Notes: a model not told the origin generated them from the letters alone. A stretch of 64,000 nucleotides of DNA from Alphaproteobacteria bacterium (GCA_030425825.1 JAUHZY010000001.1:310001-374000); one strand, 5' to 3'. Positions 17,403 through 27,687 are shown, numbered from the stretch's first letter. Made by a program: numbers and translations.

Positions 17403-18953
17403 TTAACGATCTTTGTTGCCAGAAAACAGTCGTGTAACAACGCCTTCATCATTTTTATCGTTATTGTCATGTTTATCAGGGTGGTAATCAGATTTTTTTC
17501 CAATATTAAAAAGGCCTTTGCGAGCGTCAATATCAAGCCCTTGCTCTTTCTTGTATGCTTTTTGAAAGCTTTTCACAGCTGCTTTTTCCCAGCCATCAAT
17601 TTTCTTATCTTTTGATTCCATGATCCTGTTTAATTCTGTAAATATTTCAGGCAGCATTTTTTTATGCATTTTGCTGGCATCTGGGTCAGATAACTTTGCG
17701 ACCAAAGCATCAATTTTTTCAGGATGTTTTGAAATATCTTCTTCTTTAGCAATCTCTTTTATTGATTGCGCCCAAAACTCTGCATATCTTTCATAAAAAT
17801 CGCCTAGCATGATGTTGCCATCGTCGCCAATCTTGATTTGGTAAAGATCTGTACCTTCAACCTTTTCAAAAAATGGATTGATAAGGTCTTTCTCGATTCT
17901 ATCTTGCTGATCTTCTGGGATATGTAAGGCGCCAAAAAGCTTATCTTTAGAAATTGTAAATTGTCCTTTTTTCTCTTCACTTGTCATTTCGTCAAAGCTT
18001 TTCAGATCGTCTGGATTAACCTCAAGCTTTTCAAGCTCTTCTATGCGGGCTTCTTCGGCGGCTTGTTCAGCTTCGATTTCTGTAAGTGCTTCTTCAATTT
18101 CAGCTTCGATTTTTTCTTGAATAGCGCGCTCTTGCGCAACTTTTTCAGCCACTTTTTCTTGAAGTGCTTCCATCATTTTCAGTTTTGCTTTTGGATGCCC
18201 AAGCTCGTTTCCTTTTACAGAGGTCATGCCATCAACATCTTGAACAAGGTCTGGAAATTCTTGCTTGATACGATCAAACATTTCTTGCTGCTTTTTCGCC
18301 CATTCAATTTGTGGTGCTTCAATTTTTTTGATCTGCTCTGCCGTTAAGTCGTCATTGGTCTTGCCGTTTTGGTACAAGCCTTCAATCCTGGCATAAACAC
18401 CCTTGTTCCAGGCATTTGCCATTTCAAGGTAAGCTTCTTGTGCAGCAGTAAATTGATCCGCATCACCGCTTTTAATACTTTTTTCCATATTTGATAGGAT
18501 AGCATCCGCTTTTCCTGATTCCATGTATTGCTCTTGAAATTTTTTCGATGCAAGTTCTGCAGTTTCGACGCGCGCAGGGTCAGAATAATAAGATGTTTTG
18601 CCGTTAACTGTTTCACTTTTTACAACAAGTTCATGGCCCAGCTTTTCGTCATCATAATAGGTTCGCAGAATATCGACCGACTTTTCAATACTTTGATCAT
18701 GTAAGTTGTTCGCTTTGATCTCATCGAGTAAGTAAGATTTGTCGACGCTTGTGCCAAGCTTGGAAACATCAAAACCCTGGTAAAACTTGTATGTGCCATT
18801 GTCGCTAACTTCACCGATTTTGATAAATTCTGTTGGAGATGTTTTCTGGTCATCCACGCTGCCATCTGGCTTGATAATCGCCAGTGTAAGGTCGCCATTT
18901 TCTTGTTTTTTGAAAGTAACAGTACCAAGAACTTCGTTCAGTGCGTCGGGCAT
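17403..18953 (-). CDS. Unknown coiled-coil protein, 516 residues
   Basis: Acidic and Lys/Glu-rich, no signal peptide. The N-terminal 70 residues are beta-like (GTVTFKKQENGDLTLAIIKP). A long coiled coil spans about residues 255-310 (QEKIEAEIEEALTEIEAEQA). The C-terminus is charged and disordered, ending in a His/Asp/Asn-rich stretch. AGAGGA precedes the ATG. It lies 74 nt downstream of another large unknown gene on the same strand, so the two may form an operon. No family recognised. Confidence 0.75.
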   Translation of the reverse strand: MPDALNEVLGTVTFKKQENGDLTLAIIKPDGSVDDQKTSPTEFIKIGEVSDNGTYKFYQGFDVSKLGTSVDKSYLLDEIKANNLHDQSIEKSVDILRTYYDDEKLGHELVVKSETVNGKTSYYSDPARVETAELASKKFQEQYMESGKADAILSNMEKSIKSGDADQFTAAQEAYLEMANAWNKGVYARIEGLYQNGKTNDDLTAEQIKKIEAPQIEWAKKQQEMFDRIKQEFPDLVQDVDGMTSVKGNELGHPKAKLKMMEALQEKVAEKVAQERAIQEKIEAEIEEALTEIEAEQAAEEARIEELEKLEVNPDDLKSFDEMTSEEKKGQFTISKDKLFGALHIPEDQQDRIEKDLINPFFEKVEGTDLYQIKIGDDGNIMLGDFYERYAEFWAQSIKEIAKEEDISKHPEKIDALVAKLSDPDASKMHKKMLPEIFTELNRIMESKDKKIDGWEKAAVKSFQKAYKKEQGLDIDARKGLFNIGKKSDYHPDKHDNNDKNDEGVVTRLFSGNKDR

Positions 18954-19027
18954 TTTTTATCCTCTCTTTTAAGGTATTATTTCTCTCATTATACTTTAAA
19001 AAGGAGAAAAGGTAAACCCTTGCAGAG

Positions 19028-20704
19028 CTACTTGGCGCGTTGGTTGCCCTGCCTGTTTGTCGTGTTTTGTTGTTTGTCAGCCGGATCACTTGAAAGCTTT
19101 TCTAAAGCATCAAAATTGATAATATCCGCATTCGTGCTGTTATCATGTTTAATTGCACTTTTGTAGATAGAGTCTTTAATTTCAGCTTCTGTCTTCTGAA
19201 TAGGCTGGGGTGCTTTGGTGTCATTTGCCTTAAAGGGGTTATGCTTGCCGACAACAAAGACTGTTGTTATGAGTAGGGCAGCAGACATGACGAGGGCCTG
19301 GCGAGAAAAGGTCGTCGGGCGATTGATTTTAAGTTTTGGCTTTACCTTTTTTGCTATACGGATTGTTTTTAGAGCCGTTTGTTGAGCGTCTTGTACTGAT
19401 GTTGTTAATCGGTTTGTGACATCGGCTTGATATTGTCCTAAGTAAAACCTTGTTTTTTCGTAATTTTCTTGTGCTGTTTTGAGAAGGTTTTTTGACGTAT
19501 CTTCTGCATAGCTCTGAATTTGTTGCCTTGAGGGGATTAAGTTAATCGCTTTGGTGGCAAGTTGGTTTATTTGGCGGCGTCCTTCTTGAAGGCCACCAAT
19601 AAAATAGGCAGCTTCTGTTGACGCTTTTTTCTTAAGAGCATTAAAAGCGGATGTCAGCTTGTTAGCAACTAAGTCGCGCTGATGTTTAACAGGCTCTAGT
19701 TTCTTTTGGATGAAGATCTTTCTTTTTCTTTTCTTCCATTTATATTTTCGAAGGAGTTTATTGATCTCGAAATATTTTTCATTAAATCTTTCAAGAAATT
19801 CTCTTTGTTTCTCATTGTTTGCCAGATTAGGGTCGTATTGAAGGCGCACAGAACCTTCCTGAACCATTTTATCTAGTATGCCAGGATGTAAAATGGCAAT
19901 TTGTTCGATAACCTTAAACATTATTTCATCTGTGTTAATTCCCTCAAGGTTTGAGTTCAGAAGCGATTCTTCAAAACCAATGGCCTTGTGTTTGAAGGGA
20001 GCGCTTAGAACTTTATTACTTAGTAAGTCATCTGGAAGATATAAGAACTCTCTTCTGTCTTCTCGTCTGCCATTGCGCGGCTCTAAGAAAATGCGATCTA
20101 GGCCTTGTCCATTAAAAGTCATGATAATAGATTGACCAAGATAAGGTGATGGGTAAATTGTACAGCCTAAGAGGGTGCTTTGAATTTCTGTAGCTTCTTT
20201 TTTGTGACGTTTTTTTATTGAAAGAGATGTTGTTGTTTTTGATCCAGGTGTCTTTGCGTGTTCATTTTGATATGTGAATCTATCTTCTATATCTGGGTGT
20301 GTATCGTGTGTGCTGGTTCTCTCTGATACAAGGCGTCCTTTTGGGTCATAATTTAAAGCCGCACTTTCGGTTGCAAATGGCTTCGCGCCTTTATCCGGAT
20401 CAAATGCATGTGGCGGTTTTTCATAATAAAAATAGCGTGTCGTTTTCTTCGTTATATTTCCATGAGAGTCATATGCATAGTCGATTACAACATGATTATT
20501 ATGATTTTCGTCTTTGCGATTTTTAGAGGGTAGAAAAACAATTTGTGCTGGCAGGTTTATGTTAAGCTTTTTGATGAAGGCTGTTTTCCTTATAATAGGA
20601 GAAGCCTCCGAGAATCCTCTGTTTTCAAGGTCCTTACGGACGTTTTCGGGGAGGTTTTCTCGGCTTGCTGGAGCAAGCTTATCATTTATTATCGCTAAAT
20701 TCAT
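19028..20704 (-). CDS. Unknown protein with C-terminal membrane anchor
   Basis: 558 residues from the ATG at 20702-20704 (a TTG three codons earlier, at 20713, is possible). The first 250 residues are beta-rich with YD-repeat-like phrases (VIDYAYDSHGNITKKTTRYF; LNYDPKGRLVSERTST). Residues 330-470 are amphipathic helices likely to form a coiled coil. One hydrophobic segment (QALVMSAALLITTVFVVG) lies about 50-70 residues from the C-terminus, followed by a polar tail. This suggests a tail-anchored or single-pass protein. No known family. Confidence 0.7.
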   Translation of the reverse strand: MNLAIINDKLAPASRENLPENVRKDLENRGFSEASPIIRKTAFIKKLNINLPAQIVFLPSKNRKDENHNNHVVIDYAYDSHGNITKKTTRYFYYEKPPHAFDPDKGAKPFATESAALNYDPKGRLVSERTSTHDTHPDIEDRFTYQNEHAKTPGSKTTTSLSIKKRHKKEATEIQSTLLGCTIYPSPYLGQSIIMTFNGQGLDRIFLEPRNGRREDRREFLYLPDDLLSNKVLSAPFKHKAIGFEESLLNSNLEGINTDEIMFKVIEQIAILHPGILDKMVQEGSVRLQYDPNLANNEKQREFLERFNEKYFEINKLLRKYKWKKRKRKIFIQKKLEPVKHQRDLVANKLTSAFNALKKKASTEAAYFIGGLQEGRRQINQLATKAINLIPSRQQIQSYAEDTSKNLLKTAQENYEKTRFYLGQYQADVTNRLTTSVQDAQQTALKTIRIAKKVKPKLKINRPTTFSRQALVMSAALLITTVFVVGKHNPFKANDTKAPQPIQKTEAEIKDSIYKSAIKHDNSTNADIINFDALEKLSSDPADKQQNTTNRQGNQRAK

Positions 20705-20822
20705 TGTTCCCAATATATTTGTTTGTTTTTAAGCGCATGATAATATGCTATTTGGAGAAAGATGTAAATCTAATAAAGCCATTATTCTTCATTTTTTTGA
20801 GGTTTCAGAAAAGAGACTCGTC

Positions 20823-20851
20823 TTGACATTTAATTTTCTCTGGCGCATGAT
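20823..20851 (+). promoter_or_regulatory. Promoter of EF-hand gene and sdhE
   Basis: TTGACA (20823-20828), 17-bp spacer, CATGAT (20846-20851). A strong AGGAGG precedes the ATG at 20881. Confidence 0.55.
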
Positions 20852-20880
20852 TCTGCCTCTCATTTTATCAGGAGGTTTCA

Positions 20881-21342
20881 ATGCCCTATATTCTTGCAGC
20901 TCTTATCATTTTTCTTTCTTACAACGCCCATGCACAGCCATCTGACGTACCGCCGCAAGGTAAGCCAGATTTTGAAAAAATATATAATGCGATGGATCAA
21001 GATGGGAATGGCGTTGTCACGAAAGAAGAAGCGAAATCTTTTCATGAAAAGCGTGGTGAAAGAAAACGTGGTCAGTGGAAAGGCCAAAAAGGCGAGCGTG
21101 GACAGGAAAGAATTAATAAGCATGGTGAAAAAAGACAGAAACCTGCAGGGTTTTATGGTCAGGCAGACGTCAATAAAGATGGCATAGTGAGTGAGTCAGA
21201 GGCTTTGCAAATGCATCTTAAGAAGTTTAAAGAGATTGATATAAATAGTGACGGCATGATTTCCCAAGAAGAATTGAAAGCGCATCATAAAAAAAGACGC
21301 GATATGCGCAACAAGATGCCGCGCAAGAATAAGTCAGAGTAA
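20881..21342 (+). CDS. Secreted EF-hand protein
   Basis: 153 residues. A signal peptide of about 18 residues ends in YNAHA before QPSD. Three EF-hand loops are visible: DQDGNGVVTKEE, DVNKDGIVSESE and DINSDGMISQEE, with a very basic Lys/Arg/Gln-rich insert between the first and second. It probably binds calcium in the periplasm. The stop overlaps the ATG of sdhE (TAATG), so translation is coupled although the functions seem unrelated. Confidence 0.85.
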   Translation: MPYILAALIIFLSYNAHAQPSDVPPQGKPDFEKIYNAMDQDGNGVVTKEEAKSFHEKRGERKRGQWKGQKGERGQERINKHGEKRQKPAGFYGQADVNKDGIVSESEALQMHLKKFKEIDINSDGMISQEELKAHHKKRRDMRNKMPRKNKSE

Positions 21343-21626
21343 TGACCGATCCTTTAATATCTCTTGATGCGCGACGCAAGAAGCTCGTTTACCGTGGGTG
21401 GTATCGTGGTACAAAAGAGAACGATTTTCTGATAGGCGAATTTGTGAAAGCCAAAATCCATGAGCTAACAGATGAGCAGCTTGATCGATTTGAAGACCTT
21501 ATCCAAAATGTTGATGAGCAAACCCTTTTTCGCTGGGTTATTGGGACGCTTGATATTGACCCAAGCTATGACACAGATGTTTTTCGTATGATCGTTGAGT
21601 ATAACAAGACTTTTGTTTCACAATAA
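21342..21626 (+). CDS. sdhE: Succinate dehydrogenase assembly factor 2 (flavinylation factor)
   Basis: 94 residues of the SdhE/SDH5 family. The helical core ARRKKLVYRGWYRGTKENDF corresponds to the family's RGxxE region, and WVIGTLDIDP to its C-terminal part. It promotes covalent FAD attachment to SdhA. Its place just upstream of mfd (here with a channel gene inserted) is the usual alphaproteobacterial neighbourhood. The family Glu is present in KENDF. Confidence 0.88.
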   Translation: MTDPLISLDARRKKLVYRGWYRGTKENDFLIGEFVKAKIHELTDEQLDRFEDLIQNVDEQTLFRWVIGTLDIDPSYDTDVFRMIVEYNKTFVSQ

Positions 21627-21747
21627 ATTTGTGATTTTAAAACTGCATCAAAGGTGTTTTATTGCGTCGCAACATATTAATATTGCTATCTTTTTATGCG
21701 CCTATGTGCTTTGTATCAATGTGAATGTAATGTAAGGCACAAAAAAT

Positions 21748-22446
21748 ATGACAAAATATTTAAAGCAATCGCGATACTTCCTTCTTTTGGTGTCACTTTC
21801 CTTGCTTTTTATTGTTTACCCATTCTTTTCAGGCGTGTTTTCACAAGGCGCTGTTTTTCAGCTCTTCTTTTCGATTGTGTTGATAAGCGCTTTGTTTATT
21901 AACCATCCTAAGCGCATTAACTTTCGTGTGGCAATAGCCTTAATGGTACCAAGTATCGCCTTTACTTGGGCGCATATTGTTTATCCCCCACTTGATTTAA
22001 TGTTGTGGGGGATGTTCTTCCAGCTTATGTTTCTTAGCTTTATTGCAACGCGTATTGTGATTCGCTTTTCAATGAAAGACGAGATCGAGCTTGACCAGAT
22101 TTTCGGTTCAGTATGTGTTTATTTCTTGATTGGTATGATTTGGGCGATTGTTTATTTTATGATCGAAGATATTTTTCCCGGGTCATTTAAAATGGTTGAG
22201 GTGCTTTCTTCTGATGGAGAAGCGCATAATAGCTTTCGCTATCTACACAATTTTATGTATTTTTCTTTTTCTACGCTCAGTACGCTAGGTTATGGTGATA
22301 TTACACCATCATCACCTGTCGCGCGTTCTTTGACATCAATCGAAGCAATGATGGGGCAGTTTTATATGGCTGTTTTAGTGGCACGTTGGGTTGGATTGCA
22401 CATTGCGGATACGATTTATAAAAAGAAAGTCGCGCGGAAGAAGTAG
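21748..22446 (+). CDS. Putative two-TM-pore ion channel (potassium channel family)
   Basis: 232 residues, about five or six hydrophobic helices. The C-terminal part holds a pore loop and selectivity filter TLSTLGYGDITP, followed by a last membrane helix (MMGQFYMAVLVARWVGLH). The TxGYGD filter defines the Ion_trans_2 (KcsA-like) class. There is no RCK/TrkA_N domain, so gating is unknown. It lies between sdhE and mfd. Confidence 0.88.
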   Translation: MTKYLKQSRYFLLLVSLSLLFIVYPFFSGVFSQGAVFQLFFSIVLISALFINHPKRINFRVAIALMVPSIAFTWAHIVYPPLDLMLWGMFFQLMFLSFIATRIVIRFSMKDEIELDQIFGSVCVYFLIGMIWAIVYFMIEDIFPGSFKMVEVLSSDGEAHNSFRYLHNFMYFSFSTLSTLGYGDITPSSPVARSLTSIEAMMGQFYMAVLVARWVGLHIADTIYKKKVARKK

Positions 22447-22488
22447 AGTAGGGTTGACCCAGCTCTGATCCAATGACAAAATCCGCGA

Positions 22489-25400
22489 ATGTCATTTTTT
22501 AACGCGAAAAACTATCCTGATTTTTTGACTGTGTGTTCTGTGCCGATGGGTGCGGAAGCCTATGTTTTATCACAAGCAGTGAAAAAAACACCACAGATCA
22601 TACATATCGCAGAAAACGAACAACGCCTTAATGAGCTTGTAGAAACATTAACGTTTTTTACAGGGCCATCTGTTCGTATTTTACCTTTCCCAGGGTGGGA
22701 TTGTTTGCCATATGATCGTGTGTCACCTCATGCCTCAACATTATCAATGCGCATAGAGACATTGTGTGCGTTATCTGTACCTTCTGATCAGCCGACGATT
22801 ATTGTTGCAACGGTGAATAGTTTTTTACAAAAAATTCCAAAGTCGCATTTCTTTGCTCAGTCAATTCGTCATATTAAAGTGGGTGATCATCTTTCAACAC
22901 ATGAATTTAGTTTATCCCTTGTTAAGCAGGGATATCACCGTAGTGATGTCGTGCGTGAGCGTGGTGAGTTTAGTATTCGAGGCGATATCGTTGATTTATT
23001 TCCCATGACTGATGAAAATCCAGTGCGATTGGATTTGTTCGGTACAGAAATTGAGAAAATGCGTCGCTTCGATGCTTTGTCACAAATGACGATTGAGCAA
23101 GTCGACCAGATGACATTGCTGCCTGCAAATGAATTTTTGTTCGATGATGAATCGATCGGTCGATTTAAACAAAAATATAAAGAACTTTTCGGAACACATG
23201 CGGTCAATGATCCGCTTTATGAGGCTGTGAATGAAAAACGTTTATTCGCAGGGATGGAGCATTGGCTGCCTTTATTTCATCAAGAACTATCTCATATTAC
23301 GGATTATCTTGAGAGCGCACGTTTGTCTTACGGTGGTGATGTTCATGATATTATGCAGAGTCGTTTTGACCTGATTTTAGAATACCATCAAGCACGTCTT
23401 GACGTAACAGATGTGAAAAGTCATGAGGCTTATAGGCCGCTTGCGCCAAATGCTCTTTATTCCGAGCCAGAGGAAATAGACAGGTTAATGACGTCTAAGC
23501 CAGTCTTTAAGTTATATGGGTACGAGCTTCCAGAGGCTGAAGGCGTTCTCTCTGCAAATTTAAAGTTAGCACCAACATTTGCAGCAGAACGTGTGAACCG
23601 TGAAAGTTTTCTAGATGATCTTATCGACAAGATTCACGCGTCACTTGCTGCAGGGACGAAGGTTGTTATCTCGGCTTTTTCAGAAGGCTCAAAAGTACGC
23701 TTGGAAAAAATGTTAAATGAAAAAAATTTAACGGTTAAAGAAATTAGCACGATTGCTGACGCACGACAGAAAGACACGCCCTACCTGACGCAACTTCAAA
23801 TGGAAACAGGTTTTAGCAGTGATAAGCTTTTGCTAATTACAGAAAATGATATTTTTGGTGAGCGGATTGTTGGTGCTGTAAAGCGCCGTCGTCGCTCTGA
23901 TTTAATTATTGAAGAAGCCTCGCACATGGGGCGTGGTGATTTAGTTGTACATATGGAGCATGGTATTGGTCGTTATGACGGCCTAGAAACAGTGCAAGTC
24001 GGGACAGGGGAGGTGCATGATTGCGTGCGCCTTTTATATCTGAATGACGATAAGTTGTTTGTGCCTGTTGAAAACATTGATGTTTTGTCGCGTCATAGCG
24101 GCGAGGGTGAGTATCATTTGTTGGACAAGCTTGGTGGCACAGCTTGGCAAATGCGTAAAGCAAAAGCCAAAGAAAAGATTCGTCAAATTGCAGAAGACTT
24201 GATCAAGGTTGCTGCCCAGCGCGAAACCAAGAAAGGTGAGGTTGTTGAGGTTGCGCCAGGAGCATATGATGAATTTTGTGCGCGCTTTCCATATGCCGAG
24301 ACGGAAGATCAGCTGAAAACAATCTCAGACACGCTGGCAGATATGGCTTCAGGCAAGCCGATGGACCGTTTGGTTTGCGGGGATGTTGGTTTTGGGAAAA
24401 CAGAAGTTGCCTTGCGTGCAGCTTTTGTGGCTGCGATGTCTGGTAAACAAGTTGCCGTTGTTGCGCCAACAACATTACTTGCACGACAGCATTTTGAAGG
24501 CTTTATGAAGCGCTTTAAGGGGTTCCCTATCAATTTAGGGCGCTTGTCACGTTTGGTCTCGGCAAAAGAAGCCTCGGCGACAAAAGAAGGTCTAAAAGAT
24601 GGCAGTATTGATATTGTTGTTGGTACACATGCTGTGCTGGCAAAGACTGTGGACTTTGATCGTTTAGGGTTGGTGGTTATTGACGAAGAACAACGTTTTG
24701 GCGTTAAACAAAAAGAACGCCTGAAAGAATTAAAGTCAACGGTCCATGTCTTAACGCTAACAGCCACTCCAATTCCGCGTACTATGCAACAGGCCTTAAG
24801 TGGCGTGAAAGAAATGAGTATTATTGCTACGCCGCCTGTGAATCGCTTGGCAATACGTACTTTTGTTCTTCCTTACGACCCCGTGGTCGTGAAAGAAGCT
24901 ATTTTGCGTGAATACAATCGTGGTGGGCAAGTCTTTTATGTCTGTCCACGTATTCAAGACCTAACATTATTAACCGAACGCATTCAAAAACTAACACCCA
25001 ATCTAAAAATTGCTGTGGCTCATGGACAAATGGCAGGCAGTGAGCTTGAAAAAGTGATGACGGCTTTCTTGAACCGTCAGGCTGATATTCTTATCTCAAC
25101 ACATATTGTTGAATCAGGTCTTGATATTCCTTCTGTTAATACGATCTTGATACATCGCGCAGACCGCTTTGGCCTTGCGCAGCTTTATCAGTTGCGTGGG
25201 CGTGTGGGGCGGTCGAAGTCACAAGCTTATGCTTACTTAACAACGTCACCTAATACACCGCTTTCAGACCAAGCGCGTAAACGCCTTGATGTGATGGGAA
25301 CACTGGATTCGTTGGGGGCAGGGTTCAGTATTGCTAGCCATGATATGGACATTCGAGGCGCAGGGAATATTCTTGGCGAAGAACAGTCCGGGCACATAAA

Positions 25401-25932
25401 AGAAGTCGGCGTTGCCTTGTATCAGCATATGTTGGAGGAAGCGATTGCCAACGCCAAAGGTAATATAGAAGACATACAAGATGATTTCAGCCCCGTCATT
25501 AATATTGGCATCAGTATTATGATTCCTGAAGACTATATTCAGTCACTTGATTTACGCCTGAGCTTCTATCAACGCATTGCAGGGCTTAAAACAATGGAGC
25601 AGTTGGATGGTACAGCTGCTGAAATGATTGATCGTTTCGGCCCAATACCCAATGAAGTTAATAACTTGTTAGAAATTGTTATGATTAAAAACTTCTGTCG
25701 TATTTCGAATATTGAAAAATTAGATGGCGGACCAATGGGTGCTGTGATTACTTTCCGTAATAACAGCTTTCCTAACCCTGAAAAGCTGATCACGTTTATT
25801 GGGTCTCAAGCGGGAACAGTCAAACTGCGTCCTGATCATAAACTTGTTGTCACACGCGCCTGGGGAACTGTAGAGAAGCGCCTAAGTGGTGCAAAAGATT
25901 TAACTAAAGAGTTGGCGGAGATGTGTTGCTAG
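22489..25932 (+). CDS. mfd: Transcription-repair coupling factor
   Basis: 1147 residues, full length. UvrB-homology module in the first 350 residues (ILPFPGWDCLPYDRVSPH). RNA-polymerase-interaction domain around HMEHGIGRYDGLE. Walker A GDVGFGKTEVALRAAF, DEEQ box VVIDEEQRFG, helicase motif III TATPIPRTMQ, and motif VI/TRG region QLRGRVGRSKSQAYAYL. It removes stalled RNA polymerase at lesions and recruits UvrA. No clear Shine-Dalgarno precedes the ATG. Confidence 0.97.
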   Translation: MSFFNAKNYPDFLTVCSVPMGAEAYVLSQAVKKTPQIIHIAENEQRLNELVETLTFFTGPSVRILPFPGWDCLPYDRVSPHASTLSMRIETLCALSVPSDQPTIIVATVNSFLQKIPKSHFFAQSIRHIKVGDHLSTHEFSLSLVKQGYHRSDVVRERGEFSIRGDIVDLFPMTDENPVRLDLFGTEIEKMRRFDALSQMTIEQVDQMTLLPANEFLFDDESIGRFKQKYKELFGTHAVNDPLYEAVNEKRLFAGMEHWLPLFHQELSHITDYLESARLSYGGDVHDIMQSRFDLILEYHQARLDVTDVKSHEAYRPLAPNALYSEPEEIDRLMTSKPVFKLYGYELPEAEGVLSANLKLAPTFAAERVNRESFLDDLIDKIHASLAAGTKVVISAFSEGSKVRLEKMLNEKNLTVKEISTIADARQKDTPYLTQLQMETGFSSDKLLLITENDIFGERIVGAVKRRRRSDLIIEEASHMGRGDLVVHMEHGIGRYDGLETVQVGTGEVHDCVRLLYLNDDKLFVPVENIDVLSRHSGEGEYHLLDKLGGTAWQMRKAKAKEKIRQIAEDLIKVAAQRETKKGEVVEVAPGAYDEFCARFPYAETEDQLKTISDTLADMASGKPMDRLVCGDVGFGKTEVALRAAFVAAMSGKQVAVVAPTTLLARQHFEGFMKRFKGFPINLGRLSRLVSAKEASATKEGLKDGSIDIVVGTHAVLAKTVDFDRLGLVVIDEEQRFGVKQKERLKELKSTVHVLTLTATPIPRTMQQALSGVKEMSIIATPPVNRLAIRTFVLPYDPVVVKEAILREYNRGGQVFYVCPRIQDLTLLTERIQKLTPNLKIAVAHGQMAGSELEKVMTAFLNRQADILISTHIVESGLDIPSVNTILIHRADRFGLAQLYQLRGRVGRSKSQAYAYLTTSPNTPLSDQARKRLDVMGTLDSLGAGFSIASHDMDIRGAGNILGEEQSGHIKEVGVALYQHMLEEAIANAKGNIEDIQDDFSPVINIGISIMIPEDYIQSLDLRLSFYQRIAGLKTMEQLDGTAAEMIDRFGPIPNEVNNLLEIVMIKNFCRISNIEKLDGGPMGAVITFRNNSFPNPEKLITFIGSQAGTVKLRPDHKLVVTRAWGTVEKRLSGAKDLTKELAEMCC

Positions 25933-25977
25933 TTCGCAGTGATTTTTTAAAACAATCAACGCAATTACTATTATAGG

Positions 25978-27687
25978 TTGAATTCTTGTTGGCTTCTTTA
26001 TACTTTAGATTTTATGGAAAGTGCAAAGCATAAAGCAATCTCAGATGGCTGGATCGCAGCAGAAAAAACACCTGATGAAGAGGCGCGTCAGAAAGCACTG
26101 GATCATTACTGTATTTTGGATACGGGGCCAGCCGAGAACTTTGATCATATTACAGAGCTTTTAAGTCGCCAGCTAGGGACTGCATTTGCGCTTGTTTCTC
26201 TGGTTGATAAAAGTCGACAATGGTTTAAGTCTGCTTGTGGAATTGATGCGACAGAAACACCGCGTGACATGGCATTTTGCGCACATGCAATATGGTCTGA
26301 TAAACCTTTTGTTGTCCTTAACGCATTAGAAGATGAACGCTTTAGAAAAAACCCACTCGTTGATAGTGAGCCCCATATTCGGTTCTATGCGGGTATGCCA
26401 TTGATCACTGAAGATGGTTATCGTCTTGGGACGTTATGTGCGATCGATACGAAGCCACGCAAGAGCCTTTCCAAACAAGAAGAAGATATTTTAAGCACGC
26501 TTGCCAAGCTTGTTGTTGATGCAATGGCGTTGCACTTGGCGAATGTTGAGATGAAAAAACAATCTGATGCAAAGTCAATTTTTCTTGCCAACATGAGTCA
26601 TGAAATTCGAACGCCAATGAATGGTGTGATAGGCATGGCAAATCTTTTGGGAAAAACAAAACTAACAAAGAAACAAGGTAATTATCTTGAGGCGATTTTG
26701 CAGTCAGGCGAGTCGCTTATGGGAATTATTAATAACATTCTCGATATCTCAAAGATCGAAGCTGGAGGATTAGAAATAGATGAGCATGTCTTTGACTTGC
26801 ATCATGTTTTAGAATCTATCAAAAATCTTTTCATGCCGCATGCGACAGAAAAAAATATTGAGATCATTTTCGAATATGATTCCAGGCTTCCTCTTCACTT
26901 CATTGGCGATTCAGGTCGCATTCGTCAAATTATTACAAACCTTGTTAATAATGCAGTGAAATTTACGCATGAAGGCAGTATCTCTCTTGAAGTAAAGTTT
27001 TTGAGCAAAAATAAAGACATTATTTCGCTAGAAATGATTGTGAAAGATACAGGTGTCGGCATTCCAGCAGAACACCAAGACAAGATATTTGATAAATTCT
27101 CTCAATCTGATGCGTCGACAACTAATACATATGGTGGCACAGGTTTGGGACTGTCAATCTGTCGTACTTTATCCGATGTGATGGGGGGAAGCATATGTGT
27201 GGATAGCGAACAAGAAAAAGGGTCAACATTTACGGTAAGCTTGCCCTTATCGATCGCCAAAAAATCACACATAGATCAAGCCATGAAAGCAACAAAGAAT
27301 GACGATATGTCAGACAAAGAAATCAAAGCACGCATTCTTGTTGCAGAAGATAACCTCATCAATCAAATGGTCATTAGATCAATGCTGGAGAGTTTTGGCT
27401 GTACGGTGGACATAGCAGAAAATGGTAATGTCGCAATAGAGCTTGTAGAAAAAAATCAGTATGATCTTGTTTTGATGGATTGTCTGATGCCAGAAAAAGA
27501 TGGTTATCAAGCAACGGAAGAGATAAGAAAAAACAAGAAGCTGGCAGGTTTGGCCATTGTTGCATTAACGGCAGATGCATTTAAAGAAAATCAGAAAAAA
27601 TGCCAAGAAGCTGGTATGAACGACTTTTTAAGCAAACCTCTTCAAGAAGAGTGCTTAAAAGAAAAAATACAGCAATGGGCGCGTTAA
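25978..27687 (+). CDS. Soluble GAF hybrid histidine kinase
   Basis: 569 residues from a TTG preceded by AGG; an ATG at 26014 (557 residues) is an alternative start without Shine-Dalgarno. GAF domain about residues 45-190 (FYAGMPLITEDGYRLGTLCAID is the usual end block). HisKA with His208 in [11 protein letters not shown], HATPase with NLVNNAVKFT and GGTGLGLSIC, and C-terminal REC with LMDCLMPEKDG. No membrane segment, so it senses a cytoplasmic signal. Together with the kinase at 7584 and the Hpt gene it may feed the same phosphorelay. Confidence 0.92.
   Translation: MNSCWLLYTLDFMESAKHKAISDGWIAAEKTPDEEARQKALDHYCILDTGPAENFDHITELLSRQLGTAFALVSLVDKSRQWFKSACGIDATETPRDMAFCAHAIWSDKPFVVLNALEDERFRKNPLVDSEPHIRFYAGMPLITEDGYRLGTLCAIDTKPRKSLSKQEEDILSTLAKLVVDAMALHLANVEMKKQSDAKSIFLANMSHEIRTPMNGVIGMANLLGKTKLTKKQGNYLEAILQSGESLMGIINNILDISKIEAGGLEIDEHVFDLHHVLESIKNLFMPHATEKNIEIIFEYDSRLPLHFIGDSGRIRQIITNLVNNAVKFTHEGSISLEVKFLSKNKDIISLEMIVKDTGVGIPAEHQDKIFDKFSQSDASTTNTYGGTGLGLSICRTLSDVMGGSICVDSEQEKGSTFTVSLPLSIAKKSHIDQAMKATKNDDMSDKEIKARILVAEDNLINQMVIRSMLESFGCTVDIAENGNVAIELVEKNQYDLVLMDCLMPEKDGYQATEEIRKNKKLAGLAIVALTADAFKENQKKCQEAGMNDFLSKPLQEECLKEKIQQWAR

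Noticed and set aside
24309-24767. 152-codon minus-strand frame inside mfd
   Set aside because: Shadow of the helicase domain of mfd, no independent evidence.
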